64,000 nucleotides of DNA from Lolium rigidum. Lineage: Eukaryota; Streptophyta; Magnoliopsida; Poales; Poaceae. Location: assembly GCF_022539505.1 (NCBI RefSeq), contig NC_061510.1, positions 36,233,047 through 36,297,046 on the forward strand, in the 5' to 3' direction. Position 1 is the stretch's first letter; each line of letters begins with the position of its first letter. Position numbers and translations under genes: made by a program. The notes under the pieces were generated by a model, which saw nothing but the letters and a program-made list of their open reading frames with translations, ran no database searches and was not told where the DNA came from. This document shows positions 43,407 through 55,666 of the stretch, in pieces.

Positions 43407-43424
43407 TCCCCGGCAACGGCGCCA
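43407..43424 (-). promoter_or_regulatory. Element A primer-binding site
   Basis: The minus strand reads TGGCGCCGTTGCCGGGGA, 11 bp inside the 5' LTR. This is the primer-binding sequence usual for Athila-type gypsy elements of grasses. Confidence 0.85.
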
Positions 43425-43435
43425 GAAAACAGTCT

Positions 43436-44958
43436 TGATAACCCACAAGTATAGGGGATCGCAGCAGTCTTCGAGGAAGTAAAACCCAAATTTATTGATT
43501 CGACACAAGGGGAGGTAAAGAATACTTATAAGCCTTAACAACCGAGTTGTCAATTCAACTGCACCTGGAAAAGCACTAGTAACGGGGTGATGTGAAAGTA
43601 GCAGTGATATGAGAGCAGTAGTAACAGTAAAACAGCAGCAGTAATAGTAACACAGAGGCAATGGCACCAGAAGATAGTTGATACTACTTCCAATGACATG
43701 TAGAACGAGTATATAATGATGAGAGATGGACCGGGGTTCCCAGCTATCTACACTAGTGGCAACTCTCCAATAACAAGTGTTGGGTGAACAAATTACGATC
43801 GGGCAATTGATAGGATTGAAATAGCATTAAGACAGAACATCAAGATCATTAATCATGTAGGCATGTTTTCCATATATAGTCGTACGTGCTCGCAATGAGA
43901 AACTTGCACAACATCTTTTGTCCTACCAGCCGGTGGCAGCCGGGCCTCAAGGGAATCTACTGGATATTAAGGTACTCCTTTTAATAGAGTACCGGAGCAA
44001 AGCATTAACACTTGGTGAAAACATGTGATCCTCACATCACCGCCATCCCCTCCGGTTGTCCCAATTTCTGTCACTTCGTGGCCTTTGGTTCCGGACAGTG
44101 ACATGTGCATACAACTTGTAGATACAATCTAAGAAATAATTATAGAGCTTAAATCTAAGATCATGCCACTCGGGCCCTAGTGACAAGCATTAAGCATAAC
44201 AAGATTGTAGCAACAATAACTTCACAAACTTTATAGATAGACTAATCATAATGTATCATCCATCGGATCCCAACAAACACAACACCGATTACATCGGATG
44301 GATCTCAATCATGTAAGGCAGCTCATGAGATCATTGTATTGAAGTACATGGGATAGAGAGTACCAACTAGCTACTGCTAGAACCCGTAGTCCATGGGGGA
44401 ACTACTCACGGAGCATGATGGAGGCGATGGCGTTGATGGAGATGGCTTCCGGGCACTTCCCCGTCCCGGCAGGTGCCGGAACAGAGACTTCGTCCCCCGA
44501 ATTGGAGTTTCGCGATGGCGGCGGCGCCCGGAGTCTTTCTCGGAGTTTCGTCAATTGGTGTCGCGTTTTTAGGTCGAAAGGGCTTATATAGGCGAAGAGA
44601 CGGATTCGGAGGGGCCACGGGGCCTCCTCCCCATAGGCCGGCGCGGCCGTGGTGGAGCCCGCGCGGCCTCGTCGTGTGGGGCCCCCCCGGCTCGCCTCCG
44701 ACTCTCCTTCGGTGTTCGGGGCCTTCCGGGAAAAATAAGATGTTTGGCGTTGATTTCGTCCAATTCCGAGAATATTGCCCGAACAGCCTTTCTCGGAACC
44801 AAAAACAGCAGAAAACAGAACCGGCACTGTGGCATCTTGTTAATAGGTTAGTTCCGGAAAACACATAAAATCATCATAAAGTGCAAGCAAAACATGTAAG
44901 TATTGTCATAAAACAAGCATGGAACATCGTAAATTATGGATACGTTGGAGACGTATCG
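43436..44958 (-). repeat. Element A 5' LTR
   Basis: Right copy of the LTR. It ends in CG where the other ends in CA, directly before the GTTGT target duplication. Confidence 0.9.
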
Positions 44959-47900
44959 GTTGTCAATCTCACCGGCTTGTCGTAAACAAAGGATTAGATG
45001 TATAGTGTGGATGATGATGATTGTTTGCGAAGAACAAGTAAAGAACAATTGCAAGCAGATCGTATTTCGTATGTAAAGAATAGGACCGGGTCCACAGATC
45101 ACTAGTGGTGTCTCTCCCATAAGATAGCGGATGTTGGGTGAACAAATTACAGCTTGGGCAATTGACAAATAAAGAAGGCATAACAATGCACATACATATA
45201 TCATGATGAGTACTATGAGATTTAATCAGGGCATTACGACAAAGTACATAGACCGCTATCCAAAGCATGCATATATGCCTAAAAAGTCCACTTTCAAAGT
45301 TATCATCCGAACCCCTCCAGTATTAAGTTGTAAACAACGGACAATTGCATTAAGTATGGTGCGTAATGTAATCAACACAAATATCCTTAGACAAAGTATC
45401 GATGTTTTATCCCTAGTGGCAACAAGACATCCACAACCTTAGAACTTTCCGTCACATCGTCCCGCATTTAATGGAGGCATGAACCCACTATCGAGCATAA
45501 ATACCCCCTCTTGGAGTCACAAGTATCAACTTGGCCGCAGCCTCTACTAGCAACGGAGAGCATGCAAGAACATAAATAACATATATGATAGATTGATAAT
45601 CAACTTGACATAGTATTCAATATTCATCGGATCCCAACAAACACAACATGAAGGATTACAAATAGATGATCTTGATCATGATAGGCAGCTCACAAGATCT
45701 AACATGATAGCACAATGAGGAGAAGACAACCATCTAGCTACTGCTATGGACCCATAGTCCAGGGGTGAACTACTCACACATCGATCCGGAGGCGATCATG
45801 GCGATGAAGAGACCTCCGGGAGATGATTCCCCTCTCCGGCAGGTGCCGGAGGCGATCTCCCGAATCCCCCGAGATGGGATTGGCGGCGGCGGCGTCTCCG
45901 GAAGGTTTTCCGTATCGTGGCTCTCGGCATCGGGGGTTTCGCGACGAAGGCTTTAAGTAGGCGGAAGGGCAGGTCAAGGGGCGTCACGAGGGACCCACAC
46001 AACAGGGCCGCGCGGCCAGGGCCTGGGCCGCGCCGCCTTGGCGTGTCGTCGCCTCGTGGCCCCACTTCGTTTACTCCTCGGACTTCTGGAAGCTTCGTGC
46101 AAAAATAGGACCCTGGGCGTTGATTTCGTCCAATTCCGAGAATATTTCCTTACTAGGATTTCTGAAACCAAAAACAGGCAGAAACAAAGCAATCGGCTCT
46201 TCAAGCATCTCGTCAATAGGTTAGTACCGAAAATGCATAATAATGACATATAATGTGTATAAAACATGTGAGTATCATCATAAAAGTAGCATGGAACATA
46301 AGAAATTATAGATACGTTTGGGACGTATCAAGCATCCCCAAGCTTAGTTCCTACTCGCCCTCGAGTAGGTAAACGATAACAAAGATAATTTCTGAAGTGA
46401 CATGCTATCATAATCTTGATCATACTATTGTAAAGCATATGAGATGAATGCAGCGATTCGAAGCAATGATGAAGATAATGATTAAACTAATGAATCATAT
46501 AGCAAAGACTTTTCATGAATGATACTTTCAAGACAAGCATCAATAAGACTTGCATAAGAGTTACTCATAAAGCAATAAGTTCAAAGTAAAGGCATTGAAG
46601 CAACACAAAGGAAGATATAAGTTTCAGCGGTTGCTTTCAACTTCAACGTGTATATCTCATGGATAATTGTCAACACAAAGTAATATAACAAGTGCAATAA
46701 GTAAACATGTAAGAATCAATGCACACAGTTGATACAAGTGTTTGCTTCGGGATAGAAAGAATAGGCAAACCGACTCAACAATAAAGTAGAAGATAGGCCC
46801 TTCAGCAGGGAAGCATTGATTACTATATTTTTGCTAGAGCTTTTTCATTTTGAAAACAAGAAACAATTTTGTCAACGGTAGTAATAAAGCATATGTGTTA
46901 TGTATAAGACATCTTATAAGTTGCAAGCCTCATGCATAGTATACTAATAGTGCTCTCACCTTGTCCTAATTAGCTTGGATTAACACGGATTATCATTGCA
47001 TAGCATATGTTTCAACCAAGTGTCACAAAGGGGTACCTCTATGCCGCATGTACAAAGGTCTAGGGAGAAAGCTCGCATTGGATTTCTCGCTTTTGATTAT
47101 TCTCAACTTAGACATCCATACCGGGACAACATAGACAATGTGATAATGGACTCCTCTTTAATGCATAAGCATTCAACAACAGTTAATATTCTCATAGGAG
47201 ATTGAGGATTAATTGTCCACACTGAAACTTCCACCATGAATCATGGCTTTAGTTAGTGGCCCAATGTTCTTCTCTAACAGTATGCATACTCAAACCATTT
47301 GATCATGAAAATCGCCCTTACTTCAGACAAGACGAACATGCATAGCAACTCACATGATATTCAACAAAGGTAAAAGAGTTGATGGCGTCCCCAGAAAACA
47401 TGGTTACCGCTCAACAAGCAACTTATTAAGAAATAAGACACATAAGTACATATTCTTCACCACAATAGTTTTTAAGCTATTTGTCCCATGAGCTATATAT
47501 TGCAAAGGCAAAGGAATAGAATTTTAAAGGTATCACTCAAGTAATTTACTTTGGAATGGCGGAGAAATACCATGTAGTAGGTAGGTATGGTGGACACAAA
47601 TGGCATGGTTATTGGCTCAAGGATTTGGATGCACGAGAAGAATTCCTCTCAATACAAGGCTAGGCTAGCAAGGTCTGTTTGAAGCAAACTCAAGTATAAA
47701 AGGTGCAAGCAAAGCTCACATATGAACATATTGTAACTATTATAAGACTTTATATTGTCTCCTTGTTGTTCAAACACCTCAACCGTGAAAATATCTAGAC
47801 TCTAGAGATCAATCATGCAAACCAAATTTTAACAAGGTCTATGTAGTTATTCATTAATGAGTACAAGGTACATGATGCAAGAGCTTAAACATGATCTATA

Positions 47901-48936
47901 TGAGCACAACAATTGCCAAGTATCACATTATTCGAGACATTATACCATTTACCACATGCGGCATTTTCCGTTTCCAACCATATAGCAATGAATGAAGTAG
48001 TTCAAATTTCGCAATGAACATTAAAGATAAAGCTAAGAACATATGTGTTCATACGAAACAGCGGAGCGTGTCTCTCTCCCAAACAAAGAATGCTAGGATC
48101 CGATTTATTCAAACAAAAACAAAAACAAAAACAAACAGACGCTCCAAGTAAAGCACATAAGATGTGACGGAATAAAAATATAGTTTCACTAGAGGAACCC
48201 GATAAGTTGTCGATGAAGAAGGGATGCCTTGGGCATCCCCAAGCTTAGACGCTTCAGTCTTCTTAAAATATGCAGGGATGAACCACTGGGGCATCCCCAA
48301 GCTTTGACTTTTCACTCTTCTTGATCATATTGTATCATCCTCCTCTCTTGACCCTTGAAAACTTCCTCCACACCAAACTCGAAACAAACTCATTAGAGGG
48401 TCAGTACATAATTCATATATTCAGAGGTGACATAATCATTCTTAACACTTCCGGACATTGCTCAAAGCTACCGAAAGTTAATGGAACAAAGAAATCCATC
48501 AAACATAGCAAAACAGCAATGCGGAATAAAAGGCAGAATCTGTCAAAACAGTAACAGCTTCGTAAAGACGAATTTTAAAGTGGCACCAGACTTGCTCAGA
48601 TGAAAATGCCCAAATTGAATGAAAGTTGCGTACATATCCGAGGATCACGCAGGTAAATTGGCAGATTTTTTTGATTTTTCTACAGAGACTACCGCTCAAA
48701 TTCGTGACAAAGAAGAAATCTGTTCCTCGCGTAAAGAATCGAAATCTAGTATTGGCTTTACTATCAAAGACTTTACTTGGCACAACAATGCAATAAAATA
48801 AAGATAAGGAGACGTTGCTACAGTAGTAACAACTTCCAAGACTCAAATATAAAATAACGTGCAGAAGTAAAATAATGGGTTGTCTCCCATAAGCGCTTTT
48901 CTTTAACACCTTTCAGCTAGGCGCAGATAGTGTGTA

Positions 48937-49950
48937 TCAAGTAACATCAAGAGACGAAGCATCAACATCATAATTTGTTCTAATAATAGAATCATAAGGT
49001 AACTTCATTCTCTTTCTAGGGAAGTGTTCCATACCTTTCTTGAGAGGAAATTGATATTTAATATTATCTTCCTTCATATCAATGGTAGCACCAACAAGTT
49101 GAAGAAAAGGTCTTCCCAATATAATGGGACAAGATGCATTGCATTCAATATCCAAGACAACAAAATCAACGGGGACAAGGTTATTGTTAACCATAATACG
49201 AACATTATCAATCCTCCCCAAAGGTTTATTTACAGCATTATCAACAAGATTAACATCCAAATAACAATTTTTCAATGGTGGCAAGTCAAGCATATCATAA
49301 ATTTTCTTAGGCATAACGTAAATACTTGCACCAAGATCACATAAAGCATTACAATCAAAATCATTGACCCTCATCTTAATGATGGGCTCCCAACCATCTT
49401 CCATCTTCCTAGGAATAGAGGTTTCAAGTTTTAGTTTCTCTTCTCTAGCTTTTATGAGAGCATTTGTAATATGTTTTCTAAAGGCCAAATTTATAGCACT
49501 AGCATTGGGACTTTTAGCAAGCTTTTGTAAGAACTTTATAACTTCAGAGATGTGACAATCATCAAAGTCTAAACCATTATGATCTACAGCAATGAGATTA
49601 TTGTCCCCAATATTTTGAAAAATTTCAGCAGTTTTATCAATTTCAGCAGTTTTAGCAGCTTTCAGCAATTTTGCACGCTTTGCACTAGGAGTAGTAACAT
49701 TGCCAACACCAATTATTTTACCATTGATAGTAGGAGGTGTAGCAACATGTGAATCATTAACATTACTAGTGGTGGTAATAGTCCAAACTTTAGCTACATT
49801 ATTCTCTTCAGCTAGTTTTTCGTTTTCTTCTCTTTCCCACCTAGCATGCAATTCAGCCATCAATCTAACATTCTCATTAATTCGAACTTGGATGGCATTT
49901 GCTGTAGTGACAATCTTATTATCAATATCCTTATTAGACATAACTTTCAA
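48937..49950 (-). CDS. Element C gag C-terminal/retropepsin-like protease ORF
   Basis: The 337-codon open frame reads a retropepsin-like segment CNALCDLGASIYVMPKKIYD (D-L-G-A-S in place of D-S/T-G). It then reads VDFVVLDIECNASCPIILGR followed by PFLQLVGATIDMKE, the strand-loop arrangement of gypsy proteases of the Athila lineage. The upstream part is charged and helical. It is not followed by RT. Confidence 0.75.
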   Translation of the reverse strand: MKVMSNKDIDNKIVTTANAIQVRINENVRLMAELHARWEREENEKLAEENNVAKVWTITTTSNVNDSHVATPPTINGKIIGVGNVTTPSAKRAKLLKAAKTAEIDKTAEIFQNIGDNNLIAVDHNGLDFDDCHISEVIKFLQKLAKSPNASAINLAFRKHITNALIKAREEKLKLETSIPRKMEDGWEPIIKMRVNDFDCNALCDLGASIYVMPKKIYDMLDLPPLKNCYLDVNLVDNAVNKPLGRIDNVRIMVNNNLVPVDFVVLDIECNASCPIILGRPFLQLVGATIDMKEDNIKYQFPLKKGMEHFPRKRMKLPYDSIIRTNYDVDASSLDVT

Positions 49951-50404
49951 CTTTAAAAGATCAACATCAGAGGCAAGACTATCAACCTTAGAAGCAAGAA
50001 TATCAATTTTATCGAGCTTTTCCTCAACGCATTTGTTAAAAGCAAGCTTTGTGTACTAATAAATTCTTTAAGCATGGCTTCAATACCAGGGGGTACACTC
50101 CTATTATTGTTGTAAGAATTCCCATAAGAATTACCATAACTATTACCATTAGCGTATGATATGGCCTATAGTTGTTACTGAATTATTCCTATAATCATTG
50201 TTGTTGAAATTATTATTTTTAATGAAGTTCACATCAACATGTTCTTCTTGGGCAACCAATGAAGCTAAAGGAACATTATTAGGATCAACATTAGATCTAC
50301 CATTCACAAGCATAGACATAATAGCATCAATCTTATCACTCAAGGAGGAGGTTTCTTCAACAGTATTTACCTTCTTACCTTGTGGAGCTCTTTCCGTGTG
50401 CCAT

Positions 50405-50980
50405 TCAGTAGTAATTTGTCATCATATCATCAAAAGCTTTGTTGCCGCCCCCAAAGTGATGGACATAAAGGTACCTCCAAGCAGCTGAATCCAATAGGTT
50501 CCGCGAAGAAAAATTCAATCCCGCATAAAAGGTTTGGATGATCATCCAAGTAGTCACTCCATGGGTTGGGCAATTCTTTACCAAAGATTTCATTCTCTCC
50601 CATGCTTGAGCAACATGTTCATTATCTAATTGCTTGAAATTCATTATGCTACTTCTCAAAGATATAATTTTAGCGGGAGGATAATATCTACCAATAAAAG
50701 CATCCTTACATTTAGTCCATGAATCAATACTATTTCTAGGCAGAGATAGCAACCAATCTTTAGCTCTTCCTCTTGAGGAGAAAAGAAACAATTTTAATTT
50801 TATAATGTCACCATCTACATCCTTATACTTTTGCATTTCACATAGTTCAACAAAATTGTTAAGATGGGAAGCAGCATCATCAGAACTAACACCAGAAAAT
50901 TGCTCTCTCATAACAAGATTCAGTAAAGCAGGTTTAATTTCAAAGAATTCTGCTGTAGTAGCAGGTGGAGCAATAGGTGT
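50405..50980 (-). pseudogene. Element C gag capsid region, cut by element B
   Basis: The minus strand reads a retrotransposon gag (UBN2/Retrotrans_gag-like) segment: LFLFSSRGRAKDWLLSLPRN, SIDSWTKCKDAFIGRYYPPA and LDNEHVAQAWERMKSLVKNC. The frame is lost near 50405. The N-terminal side ends abruptly at the LTR of element B. Confidence 0.8.
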
Positions 50981-51304
50981 TGACAAGGGATTAACTTATC
51001 AATGCCTATGGATTGTAGGCTAGGGTTTAGTTAGAAGTAGAGGGCAAGTAGATCTCGAAGGTTTCAGCCGAAAAGTACTCGACGAATATGAAAACTAGGG
51101 TTTGCGTACAATGATTCGATGATCTCCTCGTCCCTCGACTCCCCTTTATATAAGAGGTGGAGCCGAGGGTTTCGTTATGTACAAGTTACGTAGTTCGGGA
51201 CGGTTTCTAACTCATCCCGCCGCATTTACAAACAACACTTCTTATTACAACTCTACTTTCCTTAACATATCTTGGGCTCTCGAACCTTCCTATTCTTCGG
51301 GTAA
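50981..51304 (-). repeat. Element B 3' LTR (part confirmed by comparison)
   Basis: Matches 63677-64000 almost base for base. The LTR continues further right, but its inner end could not be fixed because the partner copy leaves the window. TATATAAAGG on the minus strand (near 51151-51160) is a good promoter TATA box. Confidence 0.9.
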
Positions 51305-51984
51305 TGGGCCTTCGATAAACCCCGGTACTATCTTTGGCAGGCCCATTTGGGATGCCTATGTCGTAGCCCCCGAGATTTTACTTGAATCGTAGAATCGTGG
51401 AAAATCTCCACCGCTTATTCTTATTCCACAATGTAAACCTTTCTATATTTCTTTATATAAATTTCTATATTGTACAGGGATATTGGTAGTTGGGGCTAGT
51501 TCATCCGACGGATCGTGTACTAGTTAACCGCTCTAGTGGCAATCCGCAAAACCTACTTCAAGATCACGTCCCCGGACATGATCTCGGGATACCGGTGCAA
51601 ACTTCGACAGGTGCCGCTTAAGGTCTTACCATTCCGTCGAGTCCCAGCCAAATTTATCGAGTACCTAACGCGTCCGTTAGGATTTTTCTTCGTATCTGTT
51701 GACACGGATAAAAGTAGCAGAGCGCAGTCTTCGGCGATGCCACGCCCAGCAGAATAGATCTGGGGTCTTACCTTCGCAAATTTGCGGCATTCAGAAATTG
51801 ATCGCAACTTTGGCGTTCTGAGAATATATTGTCGAGTGCTTTTCCGGCTGTTGGAATGGCACATTTTATCGAGTCAAATATGACTTATATTAATCTTCCG
51901 ATGGGAGTATATGTAGAGTTAATTATAACTCGAAATATACTCTCTTGCTGTTCTATCTTTCTTTCTTTTTCCTTTTTATATTTC

Positions 51985-52310
51985 ATCGGGCACGCGAACA
52001 GCGTTCCCGATGGGAGTAGCCCCCGAGGCTACAGCCAAGAACTTGTGCTTGGTTGTAGGCTCAACATTTTAGTCCACCTTGTCGCTATATTGCCATTATC
52101 TCCCGATATTCTTTCCCTTCTTTTTTTTTATCTATCGGGTGCGCGAACAGCGCTCCCGATGGGAGTAGCCCCCGAGGCTACAGCCAAGAACTTGTGCTTG
52201 GTTGTAGGCTCCCACAATTTCTATATTTGCCATAGTCGAAACTTTACTTTTTTCGAAGTAGCCCCCGAGCATTTGGGCAAAAACTTGTTTCTGACCAAAG
52301 GCTCCCGAAA
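51985..52310. repeat. Degenerate tandem repeat (about 145 bp unit) in the element B 3' region
   Basis: The segment gatgggagtagcccccgagg, continuing as ctacagccaagaacttgtgc and ttggttgtaggctc, occurs at about 52008-52061 and again, identical, about 148 bp later. A third decayed copy starts near 52260 (agcccccgagcatttgggca). Confidence 0.75.
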
Positions 52311-52788
52311 TATGCAAATAACTTATCCTCGTCGCCATTCTCCTTTTATTTTTCTTGTCGACATATTTTCCCTTGTCAAATTTTCTTCAACTCTATTAAT
52401 GGTCGAGTTTTTTCTGCCTTGTGGGTCCATCGTTCCCACCACGTTGACACGTCGTGCAAGTGGGGGACACACGTCCTCCGCTTTTTCTGGCGCACGTACG
52501 GTAACGCCTATCTCACAAAAATACTTTTTTGCCCTTGTATCTAGAAGATCTATTCTCACCACACGATTTCCTCATCCAACGGCACACCGCTTCACCCAAT
52601 TCTTATATAAACCTCGTCTTCAACCTCCGTTCATCCCTCGCTTGCGCCGCTCACCTGTTCCTCTTCGCAAATCTTCCCCCGCGCCTCAACTCTCTCTCGA
52701 TTTCCCGCACTCGCATACATTGCTCGCCCATTGCCGTTGATGCCACCGCGTGCGCGTTTGACTCGCCACAAGCACTCCGGAGTCCAAG

Positions 52789-55457
52789 ATGGCCGCCGAA
52801 GATCTTGAGTGGGAGAGATCCAAAATCTCCAACCAAGATGTCAATATGCCGAAGAGGCTCGGCCCGATGAAGAAGGAAGACGCCATCCGCTTTCCCAGCC
52901 GAAGAAAGCTACCCCAAGCCTCCAATGGAGTATCGGGTTAGTTTCGTTGATCATCTCATCCGCGGCCTCTCTACCCCAATCCATGATTTCCTCCGCGGTC
53001 TTCTCTTTGTCTATGGGATTCAGCCGCACCACCTGACCCCCAATTCCATCCTTCACATTTCTATTTTTATCACGCTTTGCGAATGCTTTCTTGGAGTTGC
53101 TCCCAATTGGGCTCTTTGGAAGCGCATTTTCTGCCTTCGCCGTAATGGCGCTCACAACGCCACCTACAACATAGGTGGCGTAGTTATCTGTGTCCGAACC
53201 GATGTCGATTATTTCGACGTCAAGTTTCCCGACTCTGTCCAAGGATGGCGCAAAAGGTGGCTCTATATACACGAAGAAAGCGCCAATTCCGTGGAACACA
53301 ACATAGTTCCTTTCGACGGAAACGCAAAAATTCAACGCCGCTACTCCTGGGACGCCGAAGCTTCCGAAGAAGAGAAAAAGGCGACAGAAGCTCTTATGTC
53401 TCGTATTCATCAACTTCAAAATACTCGAGGCAAAGAGTTATCTCGGTGTCCAAATCACCGCCTATTTTCTTAGGATTAGAGTGCAGCCTCTTCAGTGCTC
53501 GCAAAAATCCCCTTTGGACGTACTCTGGTGCCAATGACGCCAATAGGCTCTCCAATGATCTTTCTGTGAAGGACTTGGAGAAACTTATTCGAAGAATTAC
53601 CTCGCTGAGTAAGAGGGATCCTATTCCTTCCTCTTGTCGCGTGGAACCCTACAGCTCCACCAATCCTCTCCCCGAGGTATTTTGTCTTCTCGAATTTTAT
53701 CTTGTTGTGAATTTTCTCTGCATCTCATTGCATTGATATCTCTCTATGTTTCCCTTTGTCGCTATTTTCTTGTAGAATCACCCTACTATGGCTTCCCTTC
53801 CTCCTCTTCCTGAGGATGGAGAAGTCGAAGAAATGGGCATTGTTACTGACGACAATCAAGAAGCTCCGTCCTTTGTGAATGACCCCGTGGATTCTCGAAA
53901 GTCTGCGGGATCTTCCGAGGACACCACGTCAGTCCAATCTCCTCCTCCCGCTGTTTCCCCACAAAGGAAAAGGAAGAGGAACGATGTCGAAGATTCCGGC
54001 ACATCCAAAGCCGAAGAAGTTGTTCCTTCCCATCCGAAGGCGACTTATGATCCTTATGTTGCATCCCTCGTCAGCTCGTAAGTTACCTTGATTTTCTCTT
54101 ATTTCTGTAGTCGAAATTTTTTCTTATCTTGCTTTTTATGCTATTGATCCTTACTCGCAATGGATGACGAGGAAGAAGTACCACCTCGTGACGTAGCTCC
54201 TCGGACGAGCACGTCACACACTTTAGTTATATCGGAGAAACCTCGTTGAAGGAGAAGAATCGTCGCCTCCTCAACGTAATGTTGATACATCTACTCCTCC
54301 TTCAAGCCCCCTTGTCCCTTCGCCAAAAAGGGCAAGGGTTGAAATGATCGTTGAGCCTCCTCCTCAATTGAGCAACTCTTCGTCGCAGCTGTTGGATGAT
54401 GTAAGTTTGTCGATGTCTATATTTCTTCTATTTTGCTCTTGTGGATCCTTATTTTTTTTAATGCCGATGTTTTCCCCTTCGTTCTTCTTCTTTGACAGCC
54501 TATGATCAAGGATCTTATCCGCATCGGGTCCCAATTTATTGGGTACCGCGAGTATGCCAGCAGAGCCGAAGGTAACGCCTTTTATACTTGCTGTTTTTCC
54601 TTAATTTTTTACTCCTGCTGCTTGTCGCTATTTTTGATCTTTCTTCTCTTTCATTTCCATATCTCAACAGAGAAACTCGCAGAGGCTAACGAACGCGCCG
54701 AGACACTTGCTCGAAAACTTGAGCAAAGTGAAGCGGCTCACAAGAAAGCTGAACTTGCTGCTAGCGAAGCTAGAGCTGAGGCTGATGATGCCAAAGCAAA
54801 GGCCGCTAGTGTCGAGGAATTGCAGCAAAGGCTCAAAGATGCTGAATCTGCCTTAAACGAGCAGAAAGCTGCACAAGCTGCACGTGAGCAAGGGATCATC
54901 AAGCGTTTGAAGTCGCAAAGTCGACGTACGCTGAGTAATATCCTCAATTTCTTCTATTTTGTTGTATTTCCTGTATCTTGGTTTTCGACTAATGTTTTGT
55001 CTCATGTGGCAGCCCAAACAGACCAGGATTTTGATCTGGAGAATCCCGTCAATGACCCTCTCCTTGACGCACTCTCTCTTTTGGAGTTCCATGGGCGCGA
55101 AATTCGTGAAGGCGTGGCCAATGCCAGTGCGGGTTTGTCGGCGTTGTTCCCCTACTTCTTCCCGAAGAAAGAGGAACCTTCGACTTTCCTTGCCCTTGCC
55201 AAGCTTTTCAATTCATCGGAGACCTTGGACTGAAGATGCGCCATGAAAATATGAAGGTGGCTGTTGAAAATACCGTTGCTCTGGTTGCTGACAGCCAACG
55301 TACTCTCGACTGGATGAAGGTTGGCGACACCGATCAGATAGAACAGTCGAGATGGAAGTCACTGATTAAGGCGGCCAAGCCCAACACGAAGAAAATCTTG
55401 GCGTATCTCGGGATCAAGCCAGCTTCGACTCCTAGCTCCTCGAGGCCGGAGGTCTAG
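52789..55457 (+). CDS. Antisense ORF 1 of element B (Transposase_28 / 'putative gypsy-type transposon' family)
   Basis: The gene-like unit runs opposite to gag-pol. It starts MAAEDLEWERSK and then carries the family core SFVDHLIRGLSTPIHDFLRG, LLFVYGIQPHHLTPNSILHI and FITLCECFLGVAPNWALWKR. It continues to a basic nuclear-signal-like QRKRKRND, a long Ala/Glu/Lys coiled coil (54671-54925) and a C-terminal helical domain ending at TAG 55455-55457. Introns with GT-AG ends are visible at 53677-53775, 54572-54670 and 54926-55012, and others are likely. Frame breaks near 52900 and 55225 mean this copy is probably not intact. The role of such antisense ORFs in Tat elements is unknown. Confidence 0.7.
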
Positions 55458-55666
55458 TTGCATGCCTCCTTGTTTCTTTTTCTGTTTCTTTTGCTCTTGT
55501 CGCCATTTTAGCCTTGGCGACAATTACTCACTTAGTCCTCCTGGAGAACTTTCTTTTGTAATACCCATGTAAATTTTCTAGCAAGTAATGAAATTTCCCT
55601 TCGTGCTTTTCATTGATCCCGGGCCTTTCTTTTCCAGCTAATATTTGATAACTACTCGACTCCTCC

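Larger units (their letters stand above)
37819..44958 (-). mobile_element. Element A: non-autonomous Athila-like LTR retrotransposon, both LTRs, 5-bp TSD
   Basis: LTRs lie at 37819-39347 (1,529 bp) and 43436-44958 (1,523 bp). Both begin tgataacccacaagtatagg and end ggagacgtatca/g. GTTGT flanks the element on both sides (37814-37818, 44959-44963), a perfect target duplication. On the minus strand a primer-binding site TGGCGCCGTTGCCGGGGA (43424-43407) follows the right (5') LTR. A purine tract aagcttggggatgc (39362-39349) precedes the left (3') LTR. The 4.1-kb interior has no gag, protease, RT or integrase, only one long ORF. It sits inside the LTR of the related element C. The LTRs differ at many sites, so the insertion is not very recent. 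Confidence 0.9.
37605..46330 (-). mobile_element. 3' LTR of element C (Athila-like gypsy), split by element A
   Basis: The LTR runs from about 37605 (gttgggaaccccaagagg) to 37818 and resumes at 44964 (caatctcaccggcttgtcg), ending ...gggacgtatca at 46330. Without the insert it is about 1.58 kb. It is followed on the inner side by the polypurine-type motif whose plus-strand form is gcatccccaagctta. The outer boundary at 37605 is approximate. Confidence 0.7.
46331..50980 (-). mobile_element. Element C interior (non-autonomous Athila-like gypsy), truncated by element B
   Basis: The 2.6 kb after the LTR (46331-48930) is co-linear with the interior of element A (39348-41750). The two share gcatccccaagcttagttcc, the tcgagtaggtaaacgata block and many further stretches. 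Beyond it, the minus strand carries protease and gag. No RT, RNase H or integrase lies between protease and LTR, so pol is absent. The gag start and the 5' LTR lie on the far side of element B, outside the window. Confidence 0.8.

Noticed and set aside
49700..50059. Plus-strand frame of 119 codons
   Set aside because: Antisense shadow of the element C gag/protease region.
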